Of a stretch of 64,000 bases of DNA, positions 50,023 through 59,891 are shown piece after piece (the stretch's first letter is position 1; each line of letters begins with the position of its first letter). Where the stretch lies: positions 496,001-560,000 of the forward strand of contig NC_026744.1 in NCBI RefSeq assembly GCF_000210295.1, written 5' to 3'. The DNA comes from Trypanosoma brucei gambiense DAL972 (Eukaryota; Euglenozoa; Kinetoplastea; Trypanosomatida; Trypanosomatidae). The notes under the pieces are model-generated. The model was not told where the DNA came from. It did no database searches and worked only from the letters and a program-made list of their open reading frames with translations. The translations under genes and the position numbers were made by a program.

Positions 50023-50847
50023 ATGGTCGATCGAATTGAAGCAACACTTAATCGTCTCATAGCATTCGGACCAGGTACGGCGTCTTATACAGATGATGCT
50101 GCCTTTTTGCAAAATGTTGCCTCTGCCATGGAGGTGGCAGGTGAGATTCCCGTTCTGACGGAGGCGTGCATGTCACTTTCTGTAGATCTACTGGAGAACT
50201 CGTCACCACAGTCTGCTGCTACTCACGCTGTGTTGACACTTCTCGCATGCTGTTGTATGCGGGATGACAACAGGGAACTAGCATCACGTTTCGGTATTTT
50301 TTCGTTATGTGTTCTTCTTCTTCGGAGCAGTGAGTTGTTGTGCAAGGACACTCTGTTGACTATTTTTGACCTGATAGGGACCCTCTGCATGAGCAGTGCT
50401 AGCACGCGACAGATGATGCGCCCATGTATTCCTTATGTCCTCGGGGTGATGAGAACTCATCCCGATTGCTTTCAGTTGTGCTTCAGCGGGGCCGTCGTGA
50501 TCGGCACGTTGGTCATGCTGGATGCTGCGAACGCGGAATTGGCTGCGGAAAACGACTGTGTTCAGATTCTTCTCACGGCTTTTATGCGTGGACATGACAA
50601 ACGAAAAGAGTTGCTGAATCGCAGACGCACATCTTATTCCCTACGTTGTCAAAGAGAGGAAGATGAGTCACGACGTCTATGCGACAACGTCATACGCTGG
50701 ACGGAGGATGCATTGCAAAAACTTGTTCTGGCTCCATCTCCCGTGATTGATGCTAAACTAGAGGCTGCTGACTTTGGAAATTATGGGGACAGGGTAGAGG
50801 TTGACGAGCTCATGTGGAAGTTGAAGTTTGGGCGAGGAAAGATGTGA
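50023..50847 (+). CDS. All-helical (ARM-like) hypothetical protein, 274 aa
   Basis: A 274-residue protein of amphipathic helices spaced like armadillo/HEAT repeats over about residues 20-195 (for example AVLTLLACCCMRDDNRELASRFGIFSLCVLLL). A charged helix with Arg/Glu runs covers about 195-235, and the C-terminus is short and basic. It is rich in Cys and Leu, with no membrane segment strong enough to call. I do not recognise the family. It is probably a soluble scaffold. Confidence 0.75.
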   Translation: MVDRIEATLNRLIAFGPGTASYTDDAAFLQNVASAMEVAGEIPVLTEACMSLSVDLLENSSPQSAATHAVLTLLACCCMRDDNRELASRFGIFSLCVLLLRSSELLCKDTLLTIFDLIGTLCMSSASTRQMMRPCIPYVLGVMRTHPDCFQLCFSGAVVIGTLVMLDAANAELAAENDCVQILLTAFMRGHDKRKELLNRRRTSYSLRCQREEDESRRLCDNVIRWTEDALQKLVLAPSPVIDAKLEAADFGNYGDRVEVDELMWKLKFGRGKM

Positions 50848-51144
50848 AGTTTCAGCGATGCTTCAACTGTTCGTGTGTTGTGAACGTGGTCACTGCTATC
50901 ATTCGTGCGCATTCGCATTGTATGTGTTCGCCATGATCAGTTTTTCGAGAATTTGTGTGAGCTGAGGGGTAACTGTTGATGTTATCGACGTGAAGGAGAT
51001 AAGATCTGTTTCTAGTGTTCATACCTTCTTTTTCATTACACTGTTGTTAATTCTTCTGCACAAAGAAGGAAGAGCAATAGGGTAATAACAATAATACTTT
51101 CCGTTGCGGGAAGAAGCAAAGGTAAGAAAGTTTACACCAGCACA

Positions 51145-52698
51145 ATGAGCAGCGCGGTAGATTCCCTGCTTGTACGCCTCAAGATTCCGGACCTAATCCC
51201 AAAGTTTAGGGAGATGAACGTTGATCGCATCATCAGCCTGCGCAAACTAAGTGAGGAGGAGCTTCGGACTGCCGTTCCCGATGATGACCAGCGAAACCGA
51301 ATAATCGAAGCCATTAAGAACCGTGGGAGTAGTGAGAAGAGGACACAGGCCCCGGCTGCAAGCATAAATCCACCTCGTTCTACGGATGATGGAGGTCGCG
51401 GTGGCATGTCATACCCTCGTGGAGCACCCCGCGGTGGTGGTCCAGTGCGAGGACGAGGTCGCGGCGGGACTGGCAGCGCAGGCGAGGGTGGATTTCACGG
51501 TAGTGGCAGCAATAACGCTAACATGTTTCCTTCTCGCCAGCGAGTGTGCAACCACTTTCTTAATGGTGACTGCAGGTACGGTGACTCCTGCCGTTATAGC
51601 CACAACAAGGCACTGTGCCAGGAGGCGGCGGAAAGTGTGCCTCGACGCAACCACGATGCGACATCGTTGTCTGAGGATTTCAGTGAAACGTGTATTATTC
51701 CTACACACCGCATAAAGTATCTACTTGCGAACAGGGCTGATCGCCTTCGGAGTATACACAGCAAGAATCGCACACACAACAAGTCATTTCAACACATTGA
51801 CCCCACCATCGAAAAATTCGAGCTCGTAATTTACGGGGCCGACCAGCAATCTGTTCAGGAGAGCAAGAAAATGATTCTTGCTTGTATTGGTGTGACACGT
51901 GAGGAGGAGCAGAAGAATCGTGTGCAGTACACAATGAACGAGTTGAGCAGTAATCAACGCGCGGCCAAATTTTTGGCAGCATGCAATATGAAGAACGAGG
52001 GGACTGTTCGTGAACTGTCGGAGGCATCACTGAGGAATATTATTTCATTCTTCCGCTTTGAGAAGCAGCAGGATATACGTCACTTTTGGGTGAACACCAA
52101 CAGCGAACACAGTAAGCTGGATATCATCGCCAACATAGTTGCCCAGCTACAGGGAGTACAAGCCATCATGTTTTGTGACCAGAAGCGTGTTGTGGATATG
52201 AGCAAAGTGGCATCTAAAATCACTCGCTATTTCAACGGTGTCTCCCCCCTGTTTCTCCACCGTGCCATCCCGAAGGAGGAGCGCATGAAGATGCTCCAAA
52301 CTTTCAAAGACGGTAAACCTAATGAAAATGGTATTCGAGAACGTCTGCTTGTTACTAATGAAGACTATGCCAAACTGGCTCGGAAAACAATTGTTCCGTA
52401 TGTTAATCTTGTCATTAACTACTCAGTCCCACGCTCTGAAGAATACTACCTACTTCAATCTCTTGTGGCGGGGCGCAGTGACACGGTAGGAGTTTCCATT
52501 GTGTGTGTTTTCCCGCACGAGCAGTCCCTATTTCAAGAATTGCAGCGGAACATCCCGTTTGAAGAGCTTGAGGAGGAAGGGAATTTCAAGGATGCTGCGG
52601 TGAAGCTGGTGTACGACACTGTGGACGAACCATTAACAGGTGAGGACGCCGACCCCCCAAGCAACTGGCATGAGCAACTGAAGCCCAAGACCCTGTGA
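51145..52698 (+). CDS. SAM / RGG / CCCH zinc-finger / KH-like / RecA2-like RNA-binding protein
   Basis: A 517-residue multidomain RNA-binding protein. Residues 1-60 look like a SAM domain (LLVRLKIPDLIPKFREMNVD, KLSEEELRTAVPDDDQRNRIIEAI). About 75-125 is Arg/Gly-rich. A CCCH finger of C-x7-C-x5-C-x3-H spacing lies at about 134-152 (CNHFLNGDCRYGDSCRYSH). Residues about 185-252 resemble a KH domain (IPTHRIKYLLANRADRLRSIH, FELVIYGADQQSVQESKKMI). About 310-480 matches the second RecA lobe of DEAD-box helicases (KLDIIANIVAQLQGVQAIMFC, LFLHRAIPKEERMKMLQTFKDG, VNLVINYSVPRSEEYY), but the ARGxD and HRxGRxGR motifs are lost and no first lobe exists. It therefore probably binds RNA without unwinding it. 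It is followed by an unusually long gene-free stretch. Confidence 0.85.
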   Translation: MSSAVDSLLVRLKIPDLIPKFREMNVDRIISLRKLSEEELRTAVPDDDQRNRIIEAIKNRGSSEKRTQAPAASINPPRSTDDGGRGGMSYPRGAPRGGGPVRGRGRGGTGSAGEGGFHGSGSNNANMFPSRQRVCNHFLNGDCRYGDSCRYSHNKALCQEAAESVPRRNHDATSLSEDFSETCIIPTHRIKYLLANRADRLRSIHSKNRTHNKSFQHIDPTIEKFELVIYGADQQSVQESKKMILACIGVTREEEQKNRVQYTMNELSSNQRAAKFLAACNMKNEGTVRELSEASLRNIISFFRFEKQQDIRHFWVNTNSEHSKLDIIANIVAQLQGVQAIMFCDQKRVVDMSKVASKITRYFNGVSPLFLHRAIPKEERMKMLQTFKDGKPNENGIRERLLVTNEDYAKLARKTIVPYVNLVINYSVPRSEEYYLLQSLVAGRSDTVGVSIVCVFPHEQSLFQELQRNIPFEELEEEGNFKDAAVKLVYDTVDEPLTGEDADPPSNWHEQLKPKTL

Positions 52699-53351
52699 AA
52701 AGAGTGACGTCGTATGGTCTCTTCTAATCGCAGTTGCCATTTCGTTCTGTCCCAATTGTCCGCACCATGCACTCACCTCCTCTAACTTTAATGCGTGGGT
52801 TTCATCCCCTTCTGGGTGACTACGCGGTTGTTGCCACTCCAAAGAGAAAAAAGAGAAGAATAAAAAAGTGTCTGCATCTTTCTTTCGTGTGTCTTCTGCT
52901 TCGGTTCGATAGCTAATCTCATTTTGACAGTCCTCCAGAACACTTGGTTCTGCCGAGTTTGTGAAGTGGTGATGATGGCTTCGGAGACGTGTGGCAAGGG
53001 GAAATGGAGGGAGACATGTGGTATCTTTTCTTCTTTTTGAGTAACCCCTCTTTCAGTTATTTTCCCTTACGCATTGACGGTGCTCCTTCTAGCGATGGGG
53101 ATGTTCTGCCGTGCCGTGTATATCGGGGCACTGTAGAGGAGGGCTGGGTGGCGATTTTGTTGAAGAACGTTTTATGATTGTGGGGAGGTGTGCTTGTTTA
53201 CGCGTGTGTGCAGTGGGGGAAACGGAAAGGAAGGGAAATGCTTAGAGCCTCCACCAGGGACGTTCAGCCTCTTTATTATTTACTATAACCACAGAAACAA
53301 GGGAGTTACGATAAAATCAACGCGGAGAAAAAATTTATATTGGTGTATCTG

Positions 53352-53384
<33 letters not shown>

Positions 53385-55267
53385 GCACCCTGAAAAGAAT
53401 GAAAGAAAATTAATTAAATAGCAAGAAGGAAGGAATGAAGGTCATCACTGTCGTATAATTGTTTATATGTGGGTGCGAGGGGCGCTTCAGGGGAAGGAAG
53501 GGAAGAAAAATACACGAACATGTGAGACGGTAGTTGACGCAATAAGGCAAGAAGGTGAAGCACATTGGAAACTACAGCGAGAGGTCATGCGGCTGGTGCT
53601 CGTATATACGGGACGGGGAAGGGAAAGAAGTGCGTATGTTTCCTTAGGTGTCGTGCCATGGAAACTTGTGGAGCAGAAGGAAAGAAGTATAAAGGAGGGG
53701 GAAGAAACTGTTATCAAGCGTAACGAAAGGATTATCGGAGGTAACTGAAGGTATGAGGTAGATTGAAGCCCACAAACGAGCTTACTGAGCAGAGAGGAAG
53801 CAAGTGGAGTAGGAAAGGAAGACGGACATGTATTATTCAGATAAATCCGAGGGGCTCGGTGTGGGATGCGTTGTGCTGGGACGAGCAAGAGATTTAGGTG
53901 GCTCGAACTTAGTGTTGACAAGCGAAGGCAGCGCGTAATCTCGTGCGTGTGTGTGTTATGCGGTACAGGGGGGAAGGCATGTATAGGAAAACTCTCTAGT
54001 CCACTTGAAGAGGAGACGGTTAACAGAGTATGAGGGTGTTCCGCAGATGGTGGTGGCAGCAATACCCGAAAAAACTTTACACGTATGAATCTGCCGCGGC
54101 TGGTGTCTTTGGGGAATTGAACACACGCCTCCTTCGCGTTCTCTGCCACTCATTCATCTATGCAGGCACGGGTAATCGGGGGGAAGGTGTGTTTCGCTCT
54201 GCAAGCCGTGATTTTTTCTTCCACTTCTTGCTAATTACTTCTTTCATTGCTGTTTTCGTTGTTTTAAGCCCGACATTTCCTCCCTCCTGGATCCGAAGAG
54301 AAAAAGAAAAAAATTCCCCAGTAAATGCGGGTCCGAGCAGCGGAGCTTCCTGCCTTCCCTGTGAGTAAATGGCGAGGTGGTCGTACACGCGGAGATGGAA
54401 CTAGAAAGTGGGTGTGACGAGAAAGGGAATGTTATAGCGGGATGCTGTGAGTTTTACATGCGCAAGGAAATGAGCTGAACGACGACCTTGCGAAACAGCA
54501 AACAGAAACGGAAAACAGCGAGTGAGGATTGAAGTGAGCTCCTGTTTGGCTGTTGTTTGTGTGTGGTTAATGTACGAAGGCCCCTTCCTTTTTTTTTTAA
54601 ACATCTGTTGAGGGTTCCGCTGCTGTTGCCGATTGCTTTTCCTTTCTTTGCCTCCAGCTCACCACTTCCGAGGCAGTTCTTTTGGTGTCAGACCCTTCCC
54701 GCTCAGTGGCCCCATCTCCGTAGCTCACTGCAATACTCGTTTGCACGCGTTGCTGCGGTTGATCTCATATATATATACTTTTTAAAACCTTTTTTGTATT
54801 CCCTACTATTTCTTTCGCCTTCTGGGCCCCACAAGGAGTACATGCGCCGCCGGGGTAACGAGCTCAAGTAACCAAAAGTAACACACCAGGGAACGAAGGT
54901 GTATGCGGGAGGGGACGCCTTGTCGGTGTGACCCTCTCCACAGTTCCCCTTTCTTTTGTGATGTCTTTCCACTTGCCTTTGGTGCTCTTGATGGGAGATT
55001 GGAAAGTACCTAAAGTCGCTCTTCTCTCTTTTGTGAATGATCTGTCTTTACTTTTCTCGCGTACGTATTTTTTTTTACGTGGCCCTTTGGCATTTATTGT
55101 GTGCGCGGGTGCCAAGTGAAGAGCAATCTTTCTCGGAACCAATCACCGTCATTGTCATCGAAGCCTGCTGAGCGTGTAAACAATATCTAAAGGAAGAGGG
55201 ATATCAGACTACTAAGGTTAACTTTTTGTACAAGTGAGGACCACCCTGCGGCAGTAAGGTAGTTGCC
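52699..55267. other. Long gene-free stretch after the CCCH gene
   Basis: 2.57 kb without a credible gene. A TA run lies near 53361-53384, and many purine- and pyrimidine-rich patches are present. The longest frame is antisense (53487-54149) and Ser/Pro/Leu-rich. The stretch is probably a long 3' UTR of the CCCH gene plus the splice region of the ArgRS gene. A non-coding RNA cannot be excluded. Confidence 0.5.
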
Positions 55268-57346
55268 ATGGCGAAATATATCGCAGGGCCAAATGTCGAG
55301 CTATCGCTAAAGGAAATTGTGCACAGGGCCATTAAGAGGGCCTTTCCGTCTATAAACCCACCCGAGATTCTTATTACTCTGGGCAAGACGACAGAATATC
55401 AATGCAACAACGCTATGGGTCTTGTCAAGCTTCTCTCTTCCGCTTCGCCGCCGATAAAGACAAGCCCGGCACTGGTTGGAGAGGAGCTCAAGAAGAATCT
55501 TGAAGAAAATGACATGATTGAATCCTTTGAGCCCACACCACAGGGTTTCATCAACATCACCATCAAACCAATGTGGGTTGCCGGTACCGTGGGGAAGGTG
55601 CTCCGGGAGGGAATTCGTCCACCGAACCTCCCCAAACAAAAGGTGCTTGTGGACTTTTCTTCGCCGAATATTGCCAAGGAGATGCACGTTGGCCACCTCC
55701 GTTCCACAATAATCGGTGAGGCCATTTGTCGCCTGTTTGAATTTTGCCAATATGAGGTTCATCGCATCAACCATATTGGTGATTGGGGAACTGCGTTCGG
55801 GATGTTGATCTTATTCTTGAGGCGTAAGCACCCCAATTTCACTGAGGAGGTGCCAAACATTTCAGATCTAACTACGTTTTACCGTGAGGCCAAGAAGTGC
55901 TTCGATGAGGACGCCGAATTCAAAGAACAGGCACGACTGCAAGTCGTGAAGCTGCAAGCCCTGGAAGAGGAATCCATGAAGGCATGGAAAATTATCTGCG
56001 ATATTTCTCGAAAGGAGTTTCTTCAGATTTATGAGCGTCTTAACGTTACCATAGAAGAGCGGGGTGAGAGCTTCTACAACCCACTCATTCCTGAAGTGTT
56101 GAAACTGTTGGATGAGGCCGGCAAACTCGTGGAGAGCAATGGTGCGAAAATTACCGTTCTCTCTGACAAAAAGTCGATATCTGCACTGGACGCAAAGGAC
56201 ATGGCGAAGTTGGCCGCTCCGCACTTGTTGTGGGCCGGTAAGGACACTCGTGTCGAGTTCCACCCCAATATGATTACAGCCATGCGTGAAGTCGGGGTTC
56301 TAAAGGGTGAAGAGGGTAATGAAACCGTTGCTTTATCTAAGAAAGATGCAAAACCCCTGAAAAACTTCGACATTCGTACAGACGTGGACAAACTAGTATC
56401 GCTTTTACAGCCACTCTTCAAGAATAAAATGTCTCCTCTTTTCCGCGAGGTTTTTGAGGCTGCGGGTATCGTTGATGGGGAGATCATTACCATCCCCCGC
56501 TTCAGCTTCCCACTCATGATTGTGAAAAGCGACGGCGGTTACACGTATGACACAACCGATGTTGCGACTATGTATCATCGATTTGTCTTGGAGAAGATGG
56601 ACCGTGTGGTTTACTGCACGGATGTTGGGCAGTATGAGCATCTGCGCATGTGTGCCGATTTGGCGAAGGATATGGGGTGGATGGACAAAGGCACCTGGAG
56701 CCATGCTGGCTTTGGGTTGGTAACAGGAGCGGACGGAAAGAAGATCAAAACTCGCAGTGGAGAATCCGCGAAACTAAAGGACTTGCTCGATGAGGCCGTC
56801 GAGCGGTCACGCGCTATTCTTGAAGAACGCGAGAAGGGTGACCGTGCTCAAGGCCACACAAAGGAGGACATTGATGAACTATCAAAAAAAATCGGAATCG
56901 GTGCAGTGAAGTACTTCGACCTGAAACAGAGTCGGCTCAACGACTACGCTTTCAGCTACGAAAAGATGCTGGACTTATCGGGCAACACGGCTGTCTTCCT
57001 TTTGTATCAGTATGCGCGTCTTTGCTCAATTGAGCGTAAGTGTGGCGTTGATAGGGAACAATTCCTGAGTTCTGAGGTTGTTATTGAAACTCCGCAAGAG
57101 AAGAAACTGGCCCTCTGTGTACTGCGCATGGATTCTGTCGTGATCAGGACAGTTGACGACCTTCTTCTGCACCATCTAACTGATTTCGCCTACGAGCTGG
57201 TGTCGTGCTTCTCTGACTTCTTCCAGAATTGTAAGGTGATTGGGCATGAGCAGCAGAATAGCCGGCTTTGCCTTGTGGAGCTTACCCGCTTGACGCTGAA
57301 GCAAGTGCTTGATATCCTTAACATAGACGTCGCCGAGAAGATTTGA
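55268..57346 (+). CDS. ArgRS: Arginyl-tRNA synthetase
   Basis: A 692-residue class I aminoacyl-tRNA synthetase that charges tRNA-Arg. The N-terminal additional domain characteristic of ArgRS covers about residues 1-115. NIAKEMHVGHLRSTIIGEAI (about 134-153) holds the HIGH-type motif (HVGH). IGDWGTAFGMLI, GGYTYDTTDVATMYHR and DVGQYEHLRM follow. GKKIKTRSGESAKL (about 489-502) replaces KMSKS, as is usual in ArgRS. The C-terminal helical anticodon-binding domain (about 560-692) includes the tail RLTLKQVLDILNI. It resembles the eukaryotic cytosolic type. Trypanosomes generally have one gene serving cytosol and mitochondrion, so dual targeting is possible. Confidence 0.97.
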   Translation: MAKYIAGPNVELSLKEIVHRAIKRAFPSINPPEILITLGKTTEYQCNNAMGLVKLLSSASPPIKTSPALVGEELKKNLEENDMIESFEPTPQGFINITIKPMWVAGTVGKVLREGIRPPNLPKQKVLVDFSSPNIAKEMHVGHLRSTIIGEAICRLFEFCQYEVHRINHIGDWGTAFGMLILFLRRKHPNFTEEVPNISDLTTFYREAKKCFDEDAEFKEQARLQVVKLQALEEESMKAWKIICDISRKEFLQIYERLNVTIEERGESFYNPLIPEVLKLLDEAGKLVESNGAKITVLSDKKSISALDAKDMAKLAAPHLLWAGKDTRVEFHPNMITAMREVGVLKGEEGNETVALSKKDAKPLKNFDIRTDVDKLVSLLQPLFKNKMSPLFREVFEAAGIVDGEIITIPRFSFPLMIVKSDGGYTYDTTDVATMYHRFVLEKMDRVVYCTDVGQYEHLRMCADLAKDMGWMDKGTWSHAGFGLVTGADGKKIKTRSGESAKLKDLLDEAVERSRAILEEREKGDRAQGHTKEDIDELSKKIGIGAVKYFDLKQSRLNDYAFSYEKMLDLSGNTAVFLLYQYARLCSIERKCGVDREQFLSSEVVIETPQEKKLALCVLRMDSVVIRTVDDLLLHHLTDFAYELVSCFSDFFQNCKVIGHEQQNSRLCLVELTRLTLKQVLDILNIDVAEKI

Positions 57347-57986
57347 GAGAGCCGTTTGGGAAACGTTGCAACTACCGCAATATCGTCGGACCAGAAACTG
57401 AATGCATAACCGCGCTCACAAGCATAATCTCTTGTAACAAGCGCGTTGGGTGCGATGATGCGTACGGACGGGAGTGTGGCAGCGATGTTGTTGAGATGGA
57501 GTAAGGCAACGCGGCGCTTTCCACTCGTTGGGTGCTTTCCCATGCGGTTGAAGCTTGATCTGACTCTCAGGGGGTTTGGCTGAAGAGCATGCAGATTCGG
57601 GTGAAAGCAAATGTTCGAGTGGGAGTGTGTAATAAAATAATGCTACAGAACCTAGGCTTCAGTAGATCTTTGATAAGTATTTTCCTCCCCTTCCCGTAGC
57701 TGATCCGCAGTGCCTTGAGGACGCAAGCAAGAGGTGTGTGACGTGTGAATAGTCTAGTTTCTCCCAAGGAAAGGTTGGGTGGGGGGGGACTTAATGATTT
57801 TCCACGATTTAATCTTCCAGAAGCTGCTGATGATACGGAGGCTCGTGAGTTGTGAGCGATCTTAGTGTCATAACATGGATTGCGTGTATATCTGTGCGTT
57901 GAAGAGATCTGTATCATTTTATTGGACATTAGGTCTTTTTTACTCTTGTCTACACGGTTTTATTTTTATTTTGAAGTGTTTCACAC
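57347..57986. other. Intergenic, no gene seen
   Basis: ArgRS 3' UTR and the splice region of the next gene. A T-rich tract ends in AG at 57975-57976, 10 nt before the ATG at 57987. A G-run lies at about 57780-57789. Confidence 0.65.
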
Positions 57987-59639
57987 ATGGCGCAGAGCTG
58001 GTTCAAGCGACATCCTCTTGGTATCTATCCGCGTGGCAATGCGAAGAATTTAGATGAGTTGGTCTCCCCGAGGTTCGGTATTCTCTCAACCCTCCAGTTT
58101 GCCAGCAAGGGTCGTGCTGGTAAATGTTGTATTCTTGGATCACAACCAGCAGAAGAGGCGTTTGTTGACGTGATGCTCCACCTTCTTTCATTCGTCACTG
58201 TGGATGATATGTGCAGGTTATCGGCTGTATGCACGGGGTGGTATTGCTTTATTCATGCATCAGATGCGTTCAAACAGGCCCATGGGTTGCTTTCACCTAC
58301 ATATACGTGCTTCGAAGGCAGCTGGAAGGAAACAGCCATTCGTCGCTTTATCAAATTACGCTCCAAGCAAAGGTTAAATACGGCAAAGCGGATGCGTCTG
58401 GAGGGTGGTACACCTGGGGTTGGGGGAACTGTGAACTTGTCCCATCGTCCGGTGATGGTGAAGCGCGCCTTTTACAATGATCAGTTGTTTCAGGCATGGA
58501 TGTGCACCATTCTTCCCTGCCACTACCATCTCCGACAATCAAGTATTGCCGGCACCGCAACTGCAAATCGGCAGCCAAGTGTATTGTCGGCTCGGGGTCG
58601 ATATCGTAGTCCACTCAAGGAAGTTCCGCGGTGCAGCGGCTTGTCAGTAGACGAGTTCCGCACTCGATTCGAGGAGACTAATTTACCGGTTATTATAGCA
58701 GACGTGGCCACTGAATGGCCTATTTACAAAATATTGCAGGAGAAGTTTGAAAACCTTGCTGTAATGCAGAAAAAGCTCTTTCGCCCCGGCACGCGTCCTG
58801 ACGTCCCAATGCGCTGCGAACACACAACCATGAGTGTCGCTGATTATGTTCGGTACGCTCGGGACCAGACCGACGAGCGTCCCATCTACCTCTTTGACTC
58901 AGAGTTTGGTACTTTTATGGATGTAGAGTCGCTGTACACTGTTCCCGAGTATTTTAGTCGTGATGATTTTTTCAAGGTTCTTGGTGGTGCGCGGCCCAAG
59001 TACCGTTGGATAATTGCCGGACCACGCCGTGGTGGAAGCAGTTTTCATGTGGATCCCAACTATACCAGCGCTTGGAATGCTAACTTGACAGGGCTAAAGC
59101 GGTGGATTCTGCTTCCACCTGGTCACACCCCCGCAGGGGTGTTCCCCAGTGAAGACATGTCGGAGGTTGTAACCCCCGTTTCTTTAACGGAGTGGTTGCT
59201 GAATCATTACGATGCCACAGTGGAGAAGTGGCGTGACGTTGCGTACGAGTGCGTATGTGGACCAGGAGATATTATGTTCATTCCTTGTGGATGGTGGCAC
59301 TTTGTTATTAACCTGGAGGACTCGGTTGCAATAACACAAAATTATGTGTCAAAGTGCAACCTCTCGAGTGTACTGAAGTTTCTCTCTGTCATGAAGTCTT
59401 CTATCAGCGGGATTGATGAGGATGTGGACAATTGCGACACGAGCCGAATGGTAGAGACGCGCCGCGCTAACTTCGCTGAAGAATTTGCCGCGGCGATGCA
59501 CTTGTCGTACCCCGAGTTGATGCAGACTGTTGCTGGCGAGGCTAAACGTGAGGCAGAGGAACGACATGAGAAAAAGAAGATGCGAGCTGCTCTTCCGTTG
59601 TTGGATGTTGGTAGCAACGGCTTTGCGTTCAGCTTCTGA
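57987..59639 (+). CDS. F-box-like/JmjC oxygenase, JMJD6-like
   Basis: A 550-residue protein. About residues 57-95 (VMLHLLSFVTVDDMCRLSAVCTGWY) look like an F-box, which would link to an SCF ubiquitin ligase. The JmjC domain (about 220-460) matches the JMJD6 branch: FRTRFEETNLPVIIADVATEWP, YLFDSEFG, GPRRGGSSFHVDPNYTSAWNANLTGLKRWILLPP and GDIMFIPCGWWHFVINLEDSVAITQNYV. The iron ligands His354, Asp356 and His438 are all present, so 2-oxoglutarate-dependent hydroxylase or demethylase activity is plausible. The F-box plus JMJD6-type JmjC combination is known in plants and fungi. The C-terminal 70 residues are helical and charged. Start chosen by an AG at 57975-57976. Confidence 0.88.
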   Translation: MAQSWFKRHPLGIYPRGNAKNLDELVSPRFGILSTLQFASKGRAGKCCILGSQPAEEAFVDVMLHLLSFVTVDDMCRLSAVCTGWYCFIHASDAFKQAHGLLSPTYTCFEGSWKETAIRRFIKLRSKQRLNTAKRMRLEGGTPGVGGTVNLSHRPVMVKRAFYNDQLFQAWMCTILPCHYHLRQSSIAGTATANRQPSVLSARGRYRSPLKEVPRCSGLSVDEFRTRFEETNLPVIIADVATEWPIYKILQEKFENLAVMQKKLFRPGTRPDVPMRCEHTTMSVADYVRYARDQTDERPIYLFDSEFGTFMDVESLYTVPEYFSRDDFFKVLGGARPKYRWIIAGPRRGGSSFHVDPNYTSAWNANLTGLKRWILLPPGHTPAGVFPSEDMSEVVTPVSLTEWLLNHYDATVEKWRDVAYECVCGPGDIMFIPCGWWHFVINLEDSVAITQNYVSKCNLSSVLKFLSVMKSSISGIDEDVDNCDTSRMVETRRANFAEEFAAAMHLSYPELMQTVAGEAKREAEERHEKKKMRAALPLLDVGSNGFAFSF

Positions 59640-59891
59640 TCAGTCTTACTTCACGTTTTTTTAATCTATGTTAAACAGTTAAGAGTACTAAGGTCATGAT
59701 GTGTGAGGGAGGTTGGTGGGTATATACGTACCGTGGGTAGGGTGTGTTACCTCTGAACTTGTGTACGGTGTGTGAAAGCACCTTGATTTTTATTTCTACT
59801 TTGAGTTTCGCCCCCTTTTTTATTATGCGTGCATATTTATCGTTTATCACACGGATCTGGGGGTTGCCATAGGCGTGAATTTCCCTTGTAC

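Noticed and set aside
53487..54149. 220-codon minus-strand frame
   Set aside because: Antisense to the plus-strand cluster, Ser/Pro/Leu/Thr-rich low complexity from purine-rich plus-strand DNA, with no recognisable domain.
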